Part shown: positions 21,701-32,600 of the stretch, in pieces
Layout of the letters: each line of letters starts with the position of its first letter
Numbering within the stretch: position 1 is the stretch's first letter
From: Poteriospumella lacustris
Taxonomy: Eukaryota; Sar; Chrysophyceae; Chromulinales; Dinobryaceae
Direction of reading: 5' to 3'
Assembly: GCA_008000375.1 (NCBI GenBank)
Contig: SMOI01000071.1
Location: 69,274-129,731 of the forward strand
DNA: 60,458 bases
Translations under genes and position numbers: made by a program
The notes under the pieces: model-generated
Told to the model about the DNA's origin: nothing
What the model saw: the letters and a program-made list of their open reading frames with translations, nothing else
Database searches by the model: none

Positions 21701-23232
21701 TCTGTTTTGCAGATTGTAGTTCAATCTGCAGTGCTTTGACAGACTCCTATTCATGACATTGTGCGTCAAATCAATCGCTGTATCAGCTTGTTACGCAGCA
21801 AATTGAGTTGCCTTACCTCCGTAGCAGTGTCATGGTGATGAAATTGTTCCATATAACGTTTCTGCCCTTGCAACAGTTGCTGGATCATGCGATTGTATCT
21901 CAAAATTTTGGAACGAAGTGTGAGTACCTAAGCAACAGAGTGAGCAGAGGACAGGTAAGCTTGATGTTGGTCACATGCGGGAACGACACAGAGCCAACTT
22001 ACGCATTTCAGGAGATGTTGAATCTTTTTCTCAGACTCATGGAATTCAGCGAACTGAGAGTCCCATAATTGCCGAAAGTATTGGGAATAAACCGAACGAC
22101 TGATCGAGCACATCAAAAATAGCAGCAGCTTCTGTATTTCACACTTTTCCGTCATCTCGACCGCCGCTCGATGACTAAGCTCGGCTTTCTCTGCCGCAAC
22201 CGTCATAGACATTGAATGTACAGTTGTAACAGACTTAACGGCGCTTCCCTCTTGTGCTTTACGAAGCTTTCGAGCAGCCCAGCCTGAAGAACCCGCCGCG
22301 GGATTTTTCTCCGATTGCGATGTCTCCACGACAGCACTACTTCTTTCTTGTGACTCTGCTTCAGCCATTGCGTGTTCCACATTCTCCACCAATCGCTCCA
22401 TAGATGTACGGCCCGATTCGCCAGAACCAGCGATCGGTATGAACGAGCCCGACGTGGCGAGGTTCATTATCAATGGTTCGTTGAAAAATACTCTATACTG
22501 ACTTTGCAGTGATCGTTCGAAATCGCCCACAGATAACAGCCAACTTTCGCCTCCATTACAGCCTGACAAAGACTCCCAAACATTCAGGAAGTGACTTTCA
22601 ATTGTCGTGGACACAAAGACTGAGTTTCCGAGAAAGATCAACTGGTGGGAAGTCCCCGTTGGGCACATGCCACGCTCATTAACAGCGGATTCCACAGCTC
22701 TCTTATATTCAAAAGCAGTGCTCTGTTCAGATAAACCAGGATGAATAGACTGAAACACACAATTGTCTCCCTTTTCATTGATGGTCGTAAATCGAACTGG
22801 GCGGTCGATAGTTTGCTTCCCCTCGATACCTCCTATGTAGATGGTATAAGGTACGCCTGGAACCAAGTTATCAATACCAAGCACTGTTGGGGTGAATGAG
22901 GATATAGAAAATGATTTTGACTCCACAAATCTTTCTCCGACAGTAAACTTGTCGGAGCGGAAGATATTGAACGTCACTGTTGTTGGACTGTCGACTTCTA
23001 ACATGATGCTTACTCGGTCTCTCCCTACTAGGCCAAGAACAGGACCACAAAGAACCTTCACGCTTTTTGAACATTTGATTTTCTTTCCAGATATGATTAC
23101 GCTGTCATCAATATTGAAGCATGTCTGGTGATGAAGATGGATGTCTTCGATTCGAAAAAGCCTCTCTTCAATCTTTCCCAGGCTATCGTTCAGACTATAA
23201 ACATTGGAAGAGATGCTACTATCGTTTCCCAT
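18794..23232 (-). CDS. Tandem PhoD-like (degenerate metallophosphatase) protein with N-myristoylation motif
   Basis: Four exons: 23232-22003, 21927-21817, 21746-21516 and 21451-18794, giving 1409 residues; all junctions keep frame. The N-terminus MGNDSS fits the N-myristoyltransferase consensus (Gly2, Ser6). Near residue 60 a PhoD-type N-domain is suggested (CGPVLGLVGRDRVSIMLEVD, later LVPGVPYTIYIGG), followed by a core-like LIFLGNSVF, FNEPLIMNLATSGSFI series. A coiled-coil linker spans about 390-480 (YNRMIQQLLQGQKRYMEQ). A second copy begins near residue 740 (GMLLGEVTDHSCSVLLETVE), with VDLVLHSHVPVDLQL and ends like LLILSQLPII. The metal ligands of PhoD (GDQ, DDHD) are not seen in either copy, so catalysis is unlikely. 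Assignment rests on pattern recognition only; a membrane-tethered scaffold is inferred. Confidence 0.5.
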
Positions 23233-23595
23233 TTGCACCTCCCTTCCTTCTTTGTTCAGACAGTGTAAAAATATGAAGAAATGCCAAACAGTGCAGAATT
23301 TCGGAAGTGATCGATGAGCATTTCTAACTTCGACTTCGCTTCGAACGAACACAAAACTTCGAAGCGCGCATCAAATGAAACGGTTCGTCAGTCCTCGTCA
23401 TCTCGTCATCATCATCATCATCATCGCGTCCGTCTTGGTCGTGAAGAAGAAGATGGCGAAAAGGAACTTTCTTTCGCGTTGTATTCGTAGGAACTGCATC
23501 ACTTTGAAAGCAATCAAAGCACAAATACGTGTATCGGCGCGACGCCCTTCAAGCGTATCGGAATATCAACGGTATTCTCTCCTTTCTTTTCCATC
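23233..23595. other. Divergent intergenic region with a TCA triplet repeat
   Basis: This 363-bp spacer lies between the 5' ends of the PhoD-like gene (minus) and ATE1 (plus). The only notable element is a TCA/ATC triplet tract at 23406-23424. No gene was recognised. Confidence 0.5.
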
Positions 23596-24669
23596 ATGGA
23601 CTCAAAAGGAATGAGTGCACCTTGCACGATCCAAATTGTGGGTCTGAATGCCCACAAATGTGGATATTGTAAATCTGAAGATGACTCATCGAAGTCTTAC
23701 GGCTTTTGCAGTAGCTCTATGTCCGCTGAAGTCTACGAAAGCTTGATGCTCATTGGTTGGAGAAGATGTGGTGACTATTTTTACCGTCCTACAAATCACG
23801 ACACTTGCTGTCCGATGTACACTATCAGGCTGCGGGCTGCAGAGTTCACGCCGTCAAAGTCGCAAAAGAAAGTATTAAAGAACGCAGAAAAGTATTTTAC
23901 GGGGAAAGATTTGTCGATAACGCTTTCTCCGGCTGCGTTTTCCGAGGAGAAATTTCAGCTCTACAAAAGGTATCAAATCGTCGTCCATGGTGACGAGGAG
24001 AGCGAAGTGACACAAACGGGTTTCCAAAACTTTTTGGTTACGTCTCCACTGACTAGTAGTATCCATCGTCCTGGTTTTGGGCCTTACGGGACTTTTCACC
24101 AAGAATACCGCTGCGATGGAACTCTCTTCGCAGTTGGCGTATTGGATATCTTGCCTTCCGGTCTTTCATCAGTATACTTCTTCTATGAACCAGACATGAA
24201 GCATTTGAGTCTTGGGAAGTATTCAGCATTGCAAGAGATTCAATTTTGCAACGTCTCTGGCTTTGAATTTTATTACATGGGATTCTATATTCACAGCTGC
24301 GAGAAAATGAAATACAAAGGCGAATATAAGCCTTCCCAATTACTTTGCCCGACTTCATTGACCTGGCACAACTTAAACGATGTCATCTCAAAACTTGAAG
24401 CATTTAAGTTCGCTCCGTTGGAAGAGTCAGCATACCAGCAACGTGTGCGTATAAGTGCGTCGGAATCAAGCGAATTGAAGCAGTTGTTTCCGCCACGACC
24501 ACCCATCAGTGATCTGCGACGGGTTGCTATTCACATTTCTCGGCACAATGTGACTGTGAGGCTGCAAGATTTGACGCCAGAAGGTCAAAGGATTCTAGGC
24601 AACATACTGTTGGAGTTGTCGGATCACATTCCCTTGCAGGTGCTCAATCAACTTGTCATATCCGTGTAA
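23596..24669 (+). CDS. ATE1: Arginyl-tRNA--protein transferase ATE1
   Basis: A single exon encodes 357 residues. The N-terminal domain shows the conserved cysteine set: CGYC at residues 22-25, the SYGFCSSSMSAEVYESLM region with GWRRCGDYFYRP, and CCPMYTIRLR from residue 71. These cysteines bind an Fe-S cluster or act in sensing in the family. The C-terminal GNAT-like domain shows YQIVVHGDEE, GPYGTFHQEYRCDGTLFAVG, VYFFYEPD and LSLGKYSALQEI. The enzyme transfers Arg from Arg-tRNA to N-terminal Asp, Glu or oxidised Cys, creating N-degrons. At 357 residues it is shorter than yeast or animal ATE1 (about 500), mostly in the central linker and C-terminus. Every recognisable core motif is present, so it is probably functional. 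Confidence 0.95.
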   Translation: MDSKGMSAPCTIQIVGLNAHKCGYCKSEDDSSKSYGFCSSSMSAEVYESLMLIGWRRCGDYFYRPTNHDTCCPMYTIRLRAAEFTPSKSQKKVLKNAEKYFTGKDLSITLSPAAFSEEKFQLYKRYQIVVHGDEESEVTQTGFQNFLVTSPLTSSIHRPGFGPYGTFHQEYRCDGTLFAVGVLDILPSGLSSVYFFYEPDMKHLSLGKYSALQEIQFCNVSGFEFYYMGFYIHSCEKMKYKGEYKPSQLLCPTSLTWHNLNDVISKLEAFKFAPLEESAYQQRVRISASESSELKQLFPPRPPISDLRRVAIHISRHNVTVRLQDLTPEGQRILGNILLELSDHIPLQVLNQLVISV

Positions 24670-24779
24670 GTCGAGTACGGCCAGTATCTCGCTACTAATC
24701 ACTCTCCCATTTTATTCGCCTCGCAACCAATTTCAAGCCCATTATTTACACTATTTACAACCGAGAATATTCCTGACCA

Positions 24780-25430
24780 TTATTTTCTCGCATACTTCTC
24801 TTTCCATTCATCAAGTTTTGCCTTCACCAGGGGGATCTCTGTGTAAACAATAGCCGGTAGTTCGTCGGGAAGCCTTCGAGACTGGGGAGTCTCGGTCATA
24901 TTATATTTGTCGCGAAAATACTGTAAATGGATAGACAATTCTTTGAAATAAGAGTTTCTGCCGGTCCTCATTTCTATAGACGCCCTTTTAATTGTCTCTT
25001 TCACTTTAGATGGTGTCGGGGTTTGCTCACTGTCGGCCGAAGCGATTCCAGTTGGACTTGAGTCCGGCCCCAAGTCTGGAAAGGGCTTTGCTGATGGTAA
25101 CTCTTCACTCTTCTCCTTTCTTATATCATGGAATCTTTCATTTGATTCGAGCGGGTGCTTTGTATGGTCTAGCTTTACGCTGGGAGTCGAAGCTTTGCGA
25201 GCCGACGACGAAGAGTGGGCGATCTTCACGGGTGTACGTCGTTCACTGGGGGTTTGAGGTACACTACCGATGATGGGGATATCTTCTTTTTGTTGAACGG
25301 AAGCTGCATCTATTTTTCTCTTCTTTGGTGTGAAGTGTTCACTATTCTGAGGTCTGCTAGAAGTTGCCGAATTGGAGATATCTTCCAATGGCTTTCTTGG
25401 AGCCTTAACGGGGCTTCCATAAAACATCAT
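24780..25430 (-). CDS. Uncharacterised basic, disordered protein with proline-directed phosphosites
   Basis: The single-exon frame encodes 216 residues and its stop lies 110 bp from the convergent ATE1 stop. The protein is rich in Ser, Lys and Pro, with many S/T-P motifs (FTPKKRKID, QTPSERRTP, TPTPSKVKE) and a KKRK nuclear-localisation-like cluster. The N-terminus contains SPVKAPRKPLEDISN, a style common in cell-cycle (CDK-target) proteins. A more ordered, conserved-looking C-terminus starts at about residue 165 (YFKELSIHLQYFRDKYN and a helical end). I do not recognise a family. A nuclear or chromosome-associated role is only an inference from composition. Confidence 0.6.
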   Translation of the reverse strand: MMFYGSPVKAPRKPLEDISNSATSSRPQNSEHFTPKKRKIDAASVQQKEDIPIIGSVPQTPSERRTPVKIAHSSSSARKASTPSVKLDHTKHPLESNERFHDIRKEKSEELPSAKPFPDLGPDSSPTGIASADSEQTPTPSKVKETIKRASIEMRTGRNSYFKELSIHLQYFRDKYNMTETPQSRRLPDELPAIVYTEIPLVKAKLDEWKEKYARK

Positions 25431-25783
25431 GATGTCTATTCTTCGCGTGTTATAAATTCATTTGTCTACTTTGATGCTCTGTTCCATGCTCATTGTGCTT
25501 TTGTTACAGTGGTCGTCGGGGGTAGCTCTTTCTTTCTTTGAATCGCGGCGGAGACGCCAACGTCTCCTTCGACTGCGAGAAACGACGCCAAAGTTGCAGT
25601 AGAACGCACAGGAGAGCTAACGGACTCTCGACTCTCGACACGGTCAGGTCAGTGTTTGGGAATTATTCTTATCGCGAAAACAGCAAAATGCCTTTGAAGG
25701 ACAGACATTCACTGTGTGGAACTGAGAGAAATAAAACTCAACATTGAAGGACCTTTAAAATCCCCGTTTGAAACCTGTGAAAA
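25431..25783. other. Divergent intergenic region, 353 bp
   Basis: This is the shared upstream region of the uncharacterised basic-protein gene (minus) and the AGTRAP-like gene (plus). I see no coding exon or RNA gene that holds up. Confidence 0.45.
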
Positions 25784-26629
25784 ATGAAAACAGGCGACGT
25801 TTTGACTCGAACGTACGCTTATCAACTGGAACGTGCGTCGTGGGCGATGGTTGGCATAGGAATGCTTTCACAATGTACGCAGCGTGTGTGTATGTGGTGT
25901 TTGACATGAAATTTTCTTATTTCTTTACTTGGATTTTCAGTGGATTCTTCCGCCGCCTTTCCTTCATACAATCTGGCATTGGGCTTCTGGGGCTTGTATT
26001 GCTCTTTTAGCAGGCACGGCAGAGCGACCTTTGGTCTGATCGCATTCTCTGCCTTTGCCATCATTTTGGATATTGTGTTCTGCTCAATATCAGGTAGATG
26101 AAATGAATGGAGTATCGTTACCTCTTTTTCATCTATTTTCTGTATGTGTCCAGACTCTCCCAAAACGTCGACATACAAATTCTGCCTTGCAATGCTAATA
26201 TTTTGTTTATTCCTGAAGGTGAGTCAGCTATCATTTGCCTTGAAAGCGGTTTGATTAACTTCAGTCGAACTTCAGCTCGCTGTGATTTACATCGGGGCTC
26301 ATTTCTTTGCTTCACTTGGGGGAGCGAACAGTATGGATGCCAGTAATTTGACTTCCAGCAGTGTTTACGAGCCTCTAGGTATGTTGGCCTGCTCAGCTAT
26401 GGCGAATATGTGCATTGTTTAACTTTTCTTTCTATTTTTTCATCAGCTACATCGATGGAAAATAGCCAAGCGGCGATGTACTATCCCGCACCGATGGGTA
26501 ACAGTAACAGCTCTTTCACGAACGACAACACCAACACCCCGAAGCCAGGTACGGTAGAGTCTCTTATTTTGCTCTTCCCTACAACACTGATGTGAATTTC
26601 TTGCAGCAGCGATGTTTGAAAGCGTCTAG
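25784..26629 (+). CDS. AGTRAP-like small multi-pass membrane protein
   Basis: Six small exons: 25784-25883, 25941-26093, 26154-26218, 26276-26378, 26447-26548 and 26607-26629, giving 181 residues, with frame maintained through five introns of 57-68 nt. Three or four hydrophobic helices are visible: AYNLALGFWGLY-type, TFGLIAFSAFAIILDIVFCS, and a long FCLAMLIFCLFLK followed by LAVIYIGAHFFASLGG. The order (A-L-G-x-W, then FLDIV-type helix, then M-x-I-hydrophobic-LK) closely follows the angiotensin-receptor-associated protein AGTRAP of animals. The C-terminal about 60 residues are Asn/Ser/Pro-rich and probably cytosolic. In animals AGTRAP is an ER/Golgi/endosomal receptor-trafficking factor. Its role in a protist is unknown, because the animal receptor is absent there. 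Confidence 0.65.
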
Positions 26630-26664
26630 ATGAAAATGCAGCTCGGTCAATGAAACGGGTATCA

Positions 26665-27116
26665 CTAACCAATGAATATGTTCTGTTTAATCTGCTTCTT
26701 GAACGTTAAGCCTTCATCAAACCTCATGGTCACAATTAGAATGGTATCATGCGTAAATTTGGTGCTCGCTTCATACTGTAGGGGAATGTCCACCGGCACC
26801 GTGTTGCCTCTGCAGGAGACACGTTTCATTTTTTCGGCGGTTTCGTCTCGCTGGCTCATCATCATCATCATGGGCATGAACTATTCGCTAACTTTGATAA
26901 CTGAATAAGTAAACGCCATAACAATCAATTGCTGTGCGGTTGAGCGGCTTGAGTGCTGTGTCTTCATCTTGAAATCGACAAGCTTCACCTTGAAGAGCAA
27001 TAATCGGTGGTGGTTTTCGAAAAGCAATACCACCAGAACCTGCTTTGACAAGGAGAGTTAATTGCCTTTCTCTTACACCTATTCTCTCCACAATTTATTT
27101 GTGACGCGAAAGACAT
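26665..27116 (-). CDS. Unresolved small minus-strand locus
   Basis: Two open stretches look coding but I cannot join them in frame. The 5' part (about 27091-26888) reads GSGGIAFRKPPPIIALQGEA and more; the 3' part (26877-26665, 70 codons, ATG available at 26877) reads VPVDIPLQYEASTKFTHDTI and ends QNIFIG before a TAG. A further ATG at 27116 starts MSFASQINCGENR and is followed by a possible 44-nt intron, but the phases do not match. The stop lies 35 bp from the AGTRAP-like stop, as expected for a convergent partner here. The beta-rich C-terminus vaguely resembles arrestin/Vps26 ends. No product is assigned, and a broken gene or a minimal 70-residue protein are both possible. Confidence 0.3.
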
Positions 27117-29542
27117 GGAAAGAGTAAAGTCTCCCTCTTTAATCGAATGCTCGATAAACCGTTTGCTTTCTCTCGAACCGGCGTCTCCTCCAGCTCACTC
27201 CACCTCACAGCAGCTCTGGTCCAACTCTTTGGATTTCGATCTCGACAGCTTAGGCGGGCTGTCAAAGGGGAATAACCAGTCATCGAATTTATCTGTTCGC
27301 AAGCCGCTTTTGCCGAAGAAGCAGCTTCCTCCGCTTCAAAAGGCTTCATCGACCTTAACAGCAAGCACCGCTGCTCCAGCGGACCATAAAAAGCATCACC
27401 ATGTTCAAGAACATGTCCAAATGCATCCAATTCCTGTGAAATCTGTTCCTCTTTTGTTGGAGCCGGATGATAACCCAAAGTTGGTGCACAGAGACACAAT
27501 GGTAGCATCGCATTTCTTCGATTCTGCTCCGATGGAATCGTTCAACGAGAGGGATTTTCATTCGTCGAAATTATCTCTGGCTACAATTGGCCTCATAACT
27601 GGGGAGTCGCAACCAGATCCGATCAGACCTGGGTATATTTTTAAGCCGGTCCAAGGGAAGCAGTTTTCTAAGACTGTCCGCCTGTCTTCGCCCATGGCGC
27701 GATCCACAGACAAATTCTCTCTGAAACAAAGCCTTTCAACCATGTCTTTATCACCTGTCCACCGGCAGGAACTCGAAGAAGGATCAATGTCTCTCAAGCT
27801 TGATAATCTAGATGGCAGTGTCAGTGACGGGCTACTTTCGCGTGGGTCGCTGCAGATTGGTCTACCGGAAGAAGTGTCGCGTTTGCCTTCACCAAACCTT
27901 CAAGTGCCCATGCTTCCCATTCACACACACTTTGATGACGAAGGATTTCTTTCCAGTGAATTCCAATCGGAGCGAGAACCGCTTCCCACTGAGCAGTTTC
28001 CACCAAACACGTTAGATAACCCATTTTCGCTGGATATCAGCGAAAAGCCGATGGACGAAGGCAACAGTTTCGATATGGGAAAAGTGTCGCCAGACGCTGG
28101 ACCAGCGACGAGAGAAAAGAACAATCGACTGATTGAGTCGCGAAATACTCGTTTGATGAGAGGCATTCACACCACAACTCCCGGTGATCTACAAACAGCG
28201 TCGACGGTATCTACGTTGGGTGACGCGAATGTTGTTCCGTACGCAGTCCACCGCCGAATTCTTGGATGGAAGCTCACGTCGGTGGAGAAAAGAAGAGAAT
28301 TGGTCGACATTATGGATGCTGTGCATGGCAATGCCAGCCCAGACCTGCAGGTTCGTTTGAGAAAGAGTAAACTGCTGCGAGGCCGTGATTCTACGGCTGA
28401 TGCTCAGTTGACCGCGTTCGGGGGATCACAATCGCTACCAAACCTACGCAGCACAATGGCTGCGTCGCGATCACAGTTGGATCCGTTTATGTTGCGCGCA
28501 AAAACGCGGCAGACGATCGCGTATGAAGATTTCGTTACCCGCTCCGTCAATAGTCGCCAAGGCTTCCGAAGTGTGCAACAGATTAAGAACTTCGTGGAAG
28601 ATCAAAAGAAGAAGAAAGATGAGCGAGACCGCATCATTTCAGGACAGAAACAACAGCAGCAGCGACAATCAGTCTCACCTCTTCATCTGGACTTCGATTT
28701 CGCTGGCCCCGATCCCATCGCGGACCCGCAGAGTCGCTCCCTTACCGTCCGCCCCTATATCCCCGTTGGTACATTGACCAGTGCCGACAAATTTGGGAAA
28801 AGCACAGATACTGTGACTTTGAAAAGTCTTCTTGCCGAGGCGCTATTTGCCGAAGACGAGTTGACTGCCGAGGAAGACGCCGAAGCCGCTAAACAGTTCG
28901 CCACGGCGAACATGTCAGCGGCGGAGAGATTGTACAATTACCCCGTCGGGGTCCATCGGCCTCGCAGCCGCATGGTACGTTGCCTTGTCGTGTCGTGCCT
29001 TGTCTTGTCTGGTGCGGTTGCCATTTTTCTAACCGTGTGGGCGTCGCTTGTTGTAGGATATTTTAGATTCCGTTCGCATTCGGCAGGAGCTGGAGCCCGC
29101 TATGTCCGGTGGTGCGTCCTGGAAGGAAGACCAACTCGTGGATGCCTTCATCGCTGGTCGTCAAAATGCACGCATGCGTAGAAGTCGTGACCAAAGTCGA
29201 GAATTGGGCGAATCCAGGTCGAAGGTATCGCTGAAGACGGATTTATTGGGCGACAATTGGGACGACGAGAGCATTTTGTCCCTGTCGACGTCCGCCGAAG
29301 AAAACGAACAGGCGCTGTCGGAGGCCTTGATGGAGAATTTCGGTTTGTCGCTCCACGACGACGACTTGGGCCATATGGAATCCGATTTCGAACCTTATCC
29401 TGGCCTTGCTCAAGGATCTGCCTTGGAAAGCGAAGCGGGTACAAGTCACTTCGCGCCGCCATCACTCCATCCACCTCAACCGCTCTCCGCTGTCAGCTCA
29501 CTGGCAGATGATTCGCACTCATGGGTATCTGACAATCGATGA
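27115..29542 (+). CDS. Uncharacterised 781-residue low-complexity protein
   Basis: Two exons, 27115-28974 and 29057-29542, joined through an 82-nt intron (donor GTACGTTGCC, acceptor TTGTAG), give 781 residues. The N-terminal half is Ser/Pro/Leu-rich and disordered. A basic, more helical region lies at about residues 370-520 (VHRRILGWKLTSVEKRRELV and FVEDQKKKKDERDRIISGQK, then a Gln run). An acidic, helical part follows (LLAEALFAEDELTAEEDAEA, then SAAERLYNYPVG) and continues across the intron into ILDSVRIRQELE. The C-terminus is acidic and Ser-rich. No domain was recognised. The start ATG overlaps a minus-strand ATG, so the true start could be downstream (next Met about codon 103). The 3' half is clearly GC-richer than the 5' half. 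Confidence 0.6.
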
Positions 29543-29628
29543 ACATCAGTCAGCAATGCTGACTGATCTGATTAAAGTGTATTTACATGGTCGCGTGGCT
29601 GCTGGGGGCGGACTGTGGAGTCTGTGTT

Positions 29629-32600
29629 TCATTTCTTTTGTCGCCGTCTCGAGAACTTCTTCCAGGCCTGAAACAGCGCAGACAATCGAACCACTCGCCG
29701 ATGCATGGCGGCTCGCTTCTCTGCCACAGCTTCGTCCAGAGCGAGTTGCGCCTCGGTGGTCCAAGGTGCTGCAGTGTCGTCAGCAATGCGCATCAGTGGA
29801 TCAGCACGACCGGCGTAGTCGCCGCGTGCGAGTTGATCGCGAATGTGACTCACGTCGGTCGGGTGAAGCAGCGTCTAACACATCATCAGGCCGTGCACAG
29901 GTGTCATCGTTGTAAATGAAAATAAATCACCACTCCGCAGTCAATCTCTTGTCGAGTTCTTACCTCCACAAGCGCAGCGGTCAACCATTTGTGCGCCACG
30001 CTGGCGTCAGAAATGGCGATCATTTCCGAGTCAAAGCATAGACGGAGATGATAGAGGATCCGAGTGGCGTAGTCGATGCCATCGTCTGCCGCCTTGACGG
30101 CTGCATCGTCGTCTGCGTCATCATCGTTGTCTCTGTTGCCCTCCGCACTGCGAATCGACAAGCGACGGACGGTTTGTTAGACATCGCGTTTCATGCGGAG
30201 CATCACAGCGTCCCGATCTTACCTGCCGGACTTGTTGATCACGGCCGAGCTGTTGCTATGATGTTGATTGCTCTGATTGCTGCCGTAGAGTTGTCGACGG
30301 TATTGCGCACTGCGCAAAAAGACGCTCGTCGCCAGTTCGGGTATCGGTCTTTTGTCGCCGCGGGGACTGATCCGCGACACGGAGCCCCCATGTGGTTGCT
30401 TGCTCGACTGCTTCATGATCCGCTCCGTCAGTTGAAGCAGCAACTTCCCGTGCGCTCCTACATTCCAAACGGCACTCGATGTCAGCGCCAATGCAACACC
30501 AACAACAGGAGTGACCTTATCGCTTACCTAGCTTCTCCCACGCGAGAGTCAACTTGTCTTTGCCTGTGGACGACGCGGTCCTGGCAAACTTCCGACCCAA
30601 TACATCGTCACTAGAGAAGTCGAACGCCCCGGATGCTTGTTGATACAGGTTGAGGTTCAATCCTGCACGTGCGATGTCCTCGAGGCCGTGTTTCTGCGCG
30701 GGCTTCTGCACCGGTTGGAAGTCGTACAAACACAGAACGGTGCTCAACCGCTCCACACACTTCGATGGAGCGCATCGGAGAAGGGCATCGGCGAACGTAG
30801 CTGCCGTCAACTGGCGCTCCGAATCCAGCAAATGCAACTCCTCTACGAAGGCCAACGGCAGGCCGGGGCTGCGGTTGGCCTCAGCTGGCACCGTCGATTT
30901 CTTCGTGCGACTGGCCGCGCTGTCGGTCGTTTGCAGCTCTGACGCCGGCATCGGAAGAAGAAGCTTTTCCAACGTGACAAAGTACAACGGGGACGACGGG
31001 CCGGCGGGTACCAGCGATTGCAGGAAGACGAAGAGGTCCTATGCACAGCACAGCGACGCCAAAAGATCAAATAGCCGCGGGGACACGGTCAGCGCCTAGT
31101 GAAGCAAGGGCGTACCTGAAGACATCGCCGAAGCGCACGCTCAAATTCCACCGTGGCATAGTAGCAGGTCATGCACAGCTGCGAGAAATTGAGCGATTCC
31201 GCTGGGACGGCGGACTGCAGCCAGTTCTCGTCGTCGTCTTCATCTGCGAGGGACTCCGCCTCGGGCTGTGCATCCAACGCGATGCGTAAGCATTCTTCCT
31301 GCAGCCTTTTCTCGATTCTAGTCAATGGAACACCAACACGAGTTAAGCGTAGGTCGTACGTCGAAGGAGGGACACGGCAGCACTTACTTCGGCGACAGGT
31401 AGCGCCACCACGGCCGCATGTGCAATCCGCGCTCCTCGAGCAGCGTATCGGCCATGTCGAAGGGCGTGACGACCGCCGCTACGTCGAGGATCGAAAACAC
31501 CTTGTGAAGGACCTTCGAAATGTCCCGCAACGGCACGAAGAAATCGTGGCGTGACCCGCAGCTCTACAGAAGACGGGCATTAACGCCGCGCATTGATCAG
31601 CGGCGACGTAGCCCGCGACGAACATTGACTCTTACCTTCACTGCCTCGTGACAGCGCGCAACGACGTCAAAGAAAATGCGTTGGTCCTTCAAGGACAATT
31701 CTTGGAAGAAAATCGCCGGAGGATTCGGTTTGGCGTTGGGTAAAGCGAAGATTTGGTCGAACTGCGAGGCGATGGACGTCTCTGCCATGCCGACCACGTA
31801 CACCGACGGCATCTCCACGCTGGATTCCGTTTCTCCATCGGGAGGCTCCACAGCGATGCGATAACCAAGCAATTTCGAAAGGAAGAGCAAATGCTCGGAA
31901 GCCGCCGATCGGGTGGGATTCGCATCGGTCTGCATCGGCGCTTCCCACGGCGACTGTGACGAGTTGAAGTAGTTTTCGACGAGGTGCGAGTCGCGGTAAC
32001 TGCGCATAATTTCGTCCACAATCAGCGAGAGCACCGACGATGCCAACGATGTGACCATTTGCGCCACTTGAAATGGTGACTTCCACCGCGCATCTCCAAA
32101 CGCAGGGGCCAGCAGTCCTAGAGCGACGCTGTTGAAGCGCAGCCCCTGCGCCAAGCTGACAGACCTCGGCTCGATAGCCAGCCAGTGCGTATTGTGACCA
32201 TTCAACGCATTGTCTAAATGCGTGAAATACCAATGATTGCTGCTGGTAACCAGATCACCTTGCACGAAGGAAAAGTGTCGCAGCATGAACATCGAATGCT
32301 CGATGGCCTCTGGCAACGTGAAGCTGCTGAGACATTGAACAGCGACACGCTTTCTACCTTTGGAAGGGTCCGATGGCCAAAACTCCGATCGATTACACAG
32401 CGGTGGCAGTGAGCAGGTGCTCGGTAAGCATTCCAAAATACTGTCCGCTTCGTTTTGACACTCCTTTAGCTGAGCCACCAACGCTTTCTCACGCTGTTGT
32501 GTCGCCTTGAGCTCTTTCTCCAGACGCTCAATCCTCTGGGCCGCGTTTTCTTGCTCTTTATGCAGATTACGCTCCAATTCTTGGATAGTGACCATGGCTT

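Noticed and set aside
29629-31000. Separate small minus-strand genes at 29.6-31 kb
   Set aside because: Consecutive frames join through consensus GT-AG introns with matching phase into the single seven-exon coiled-coil gene.
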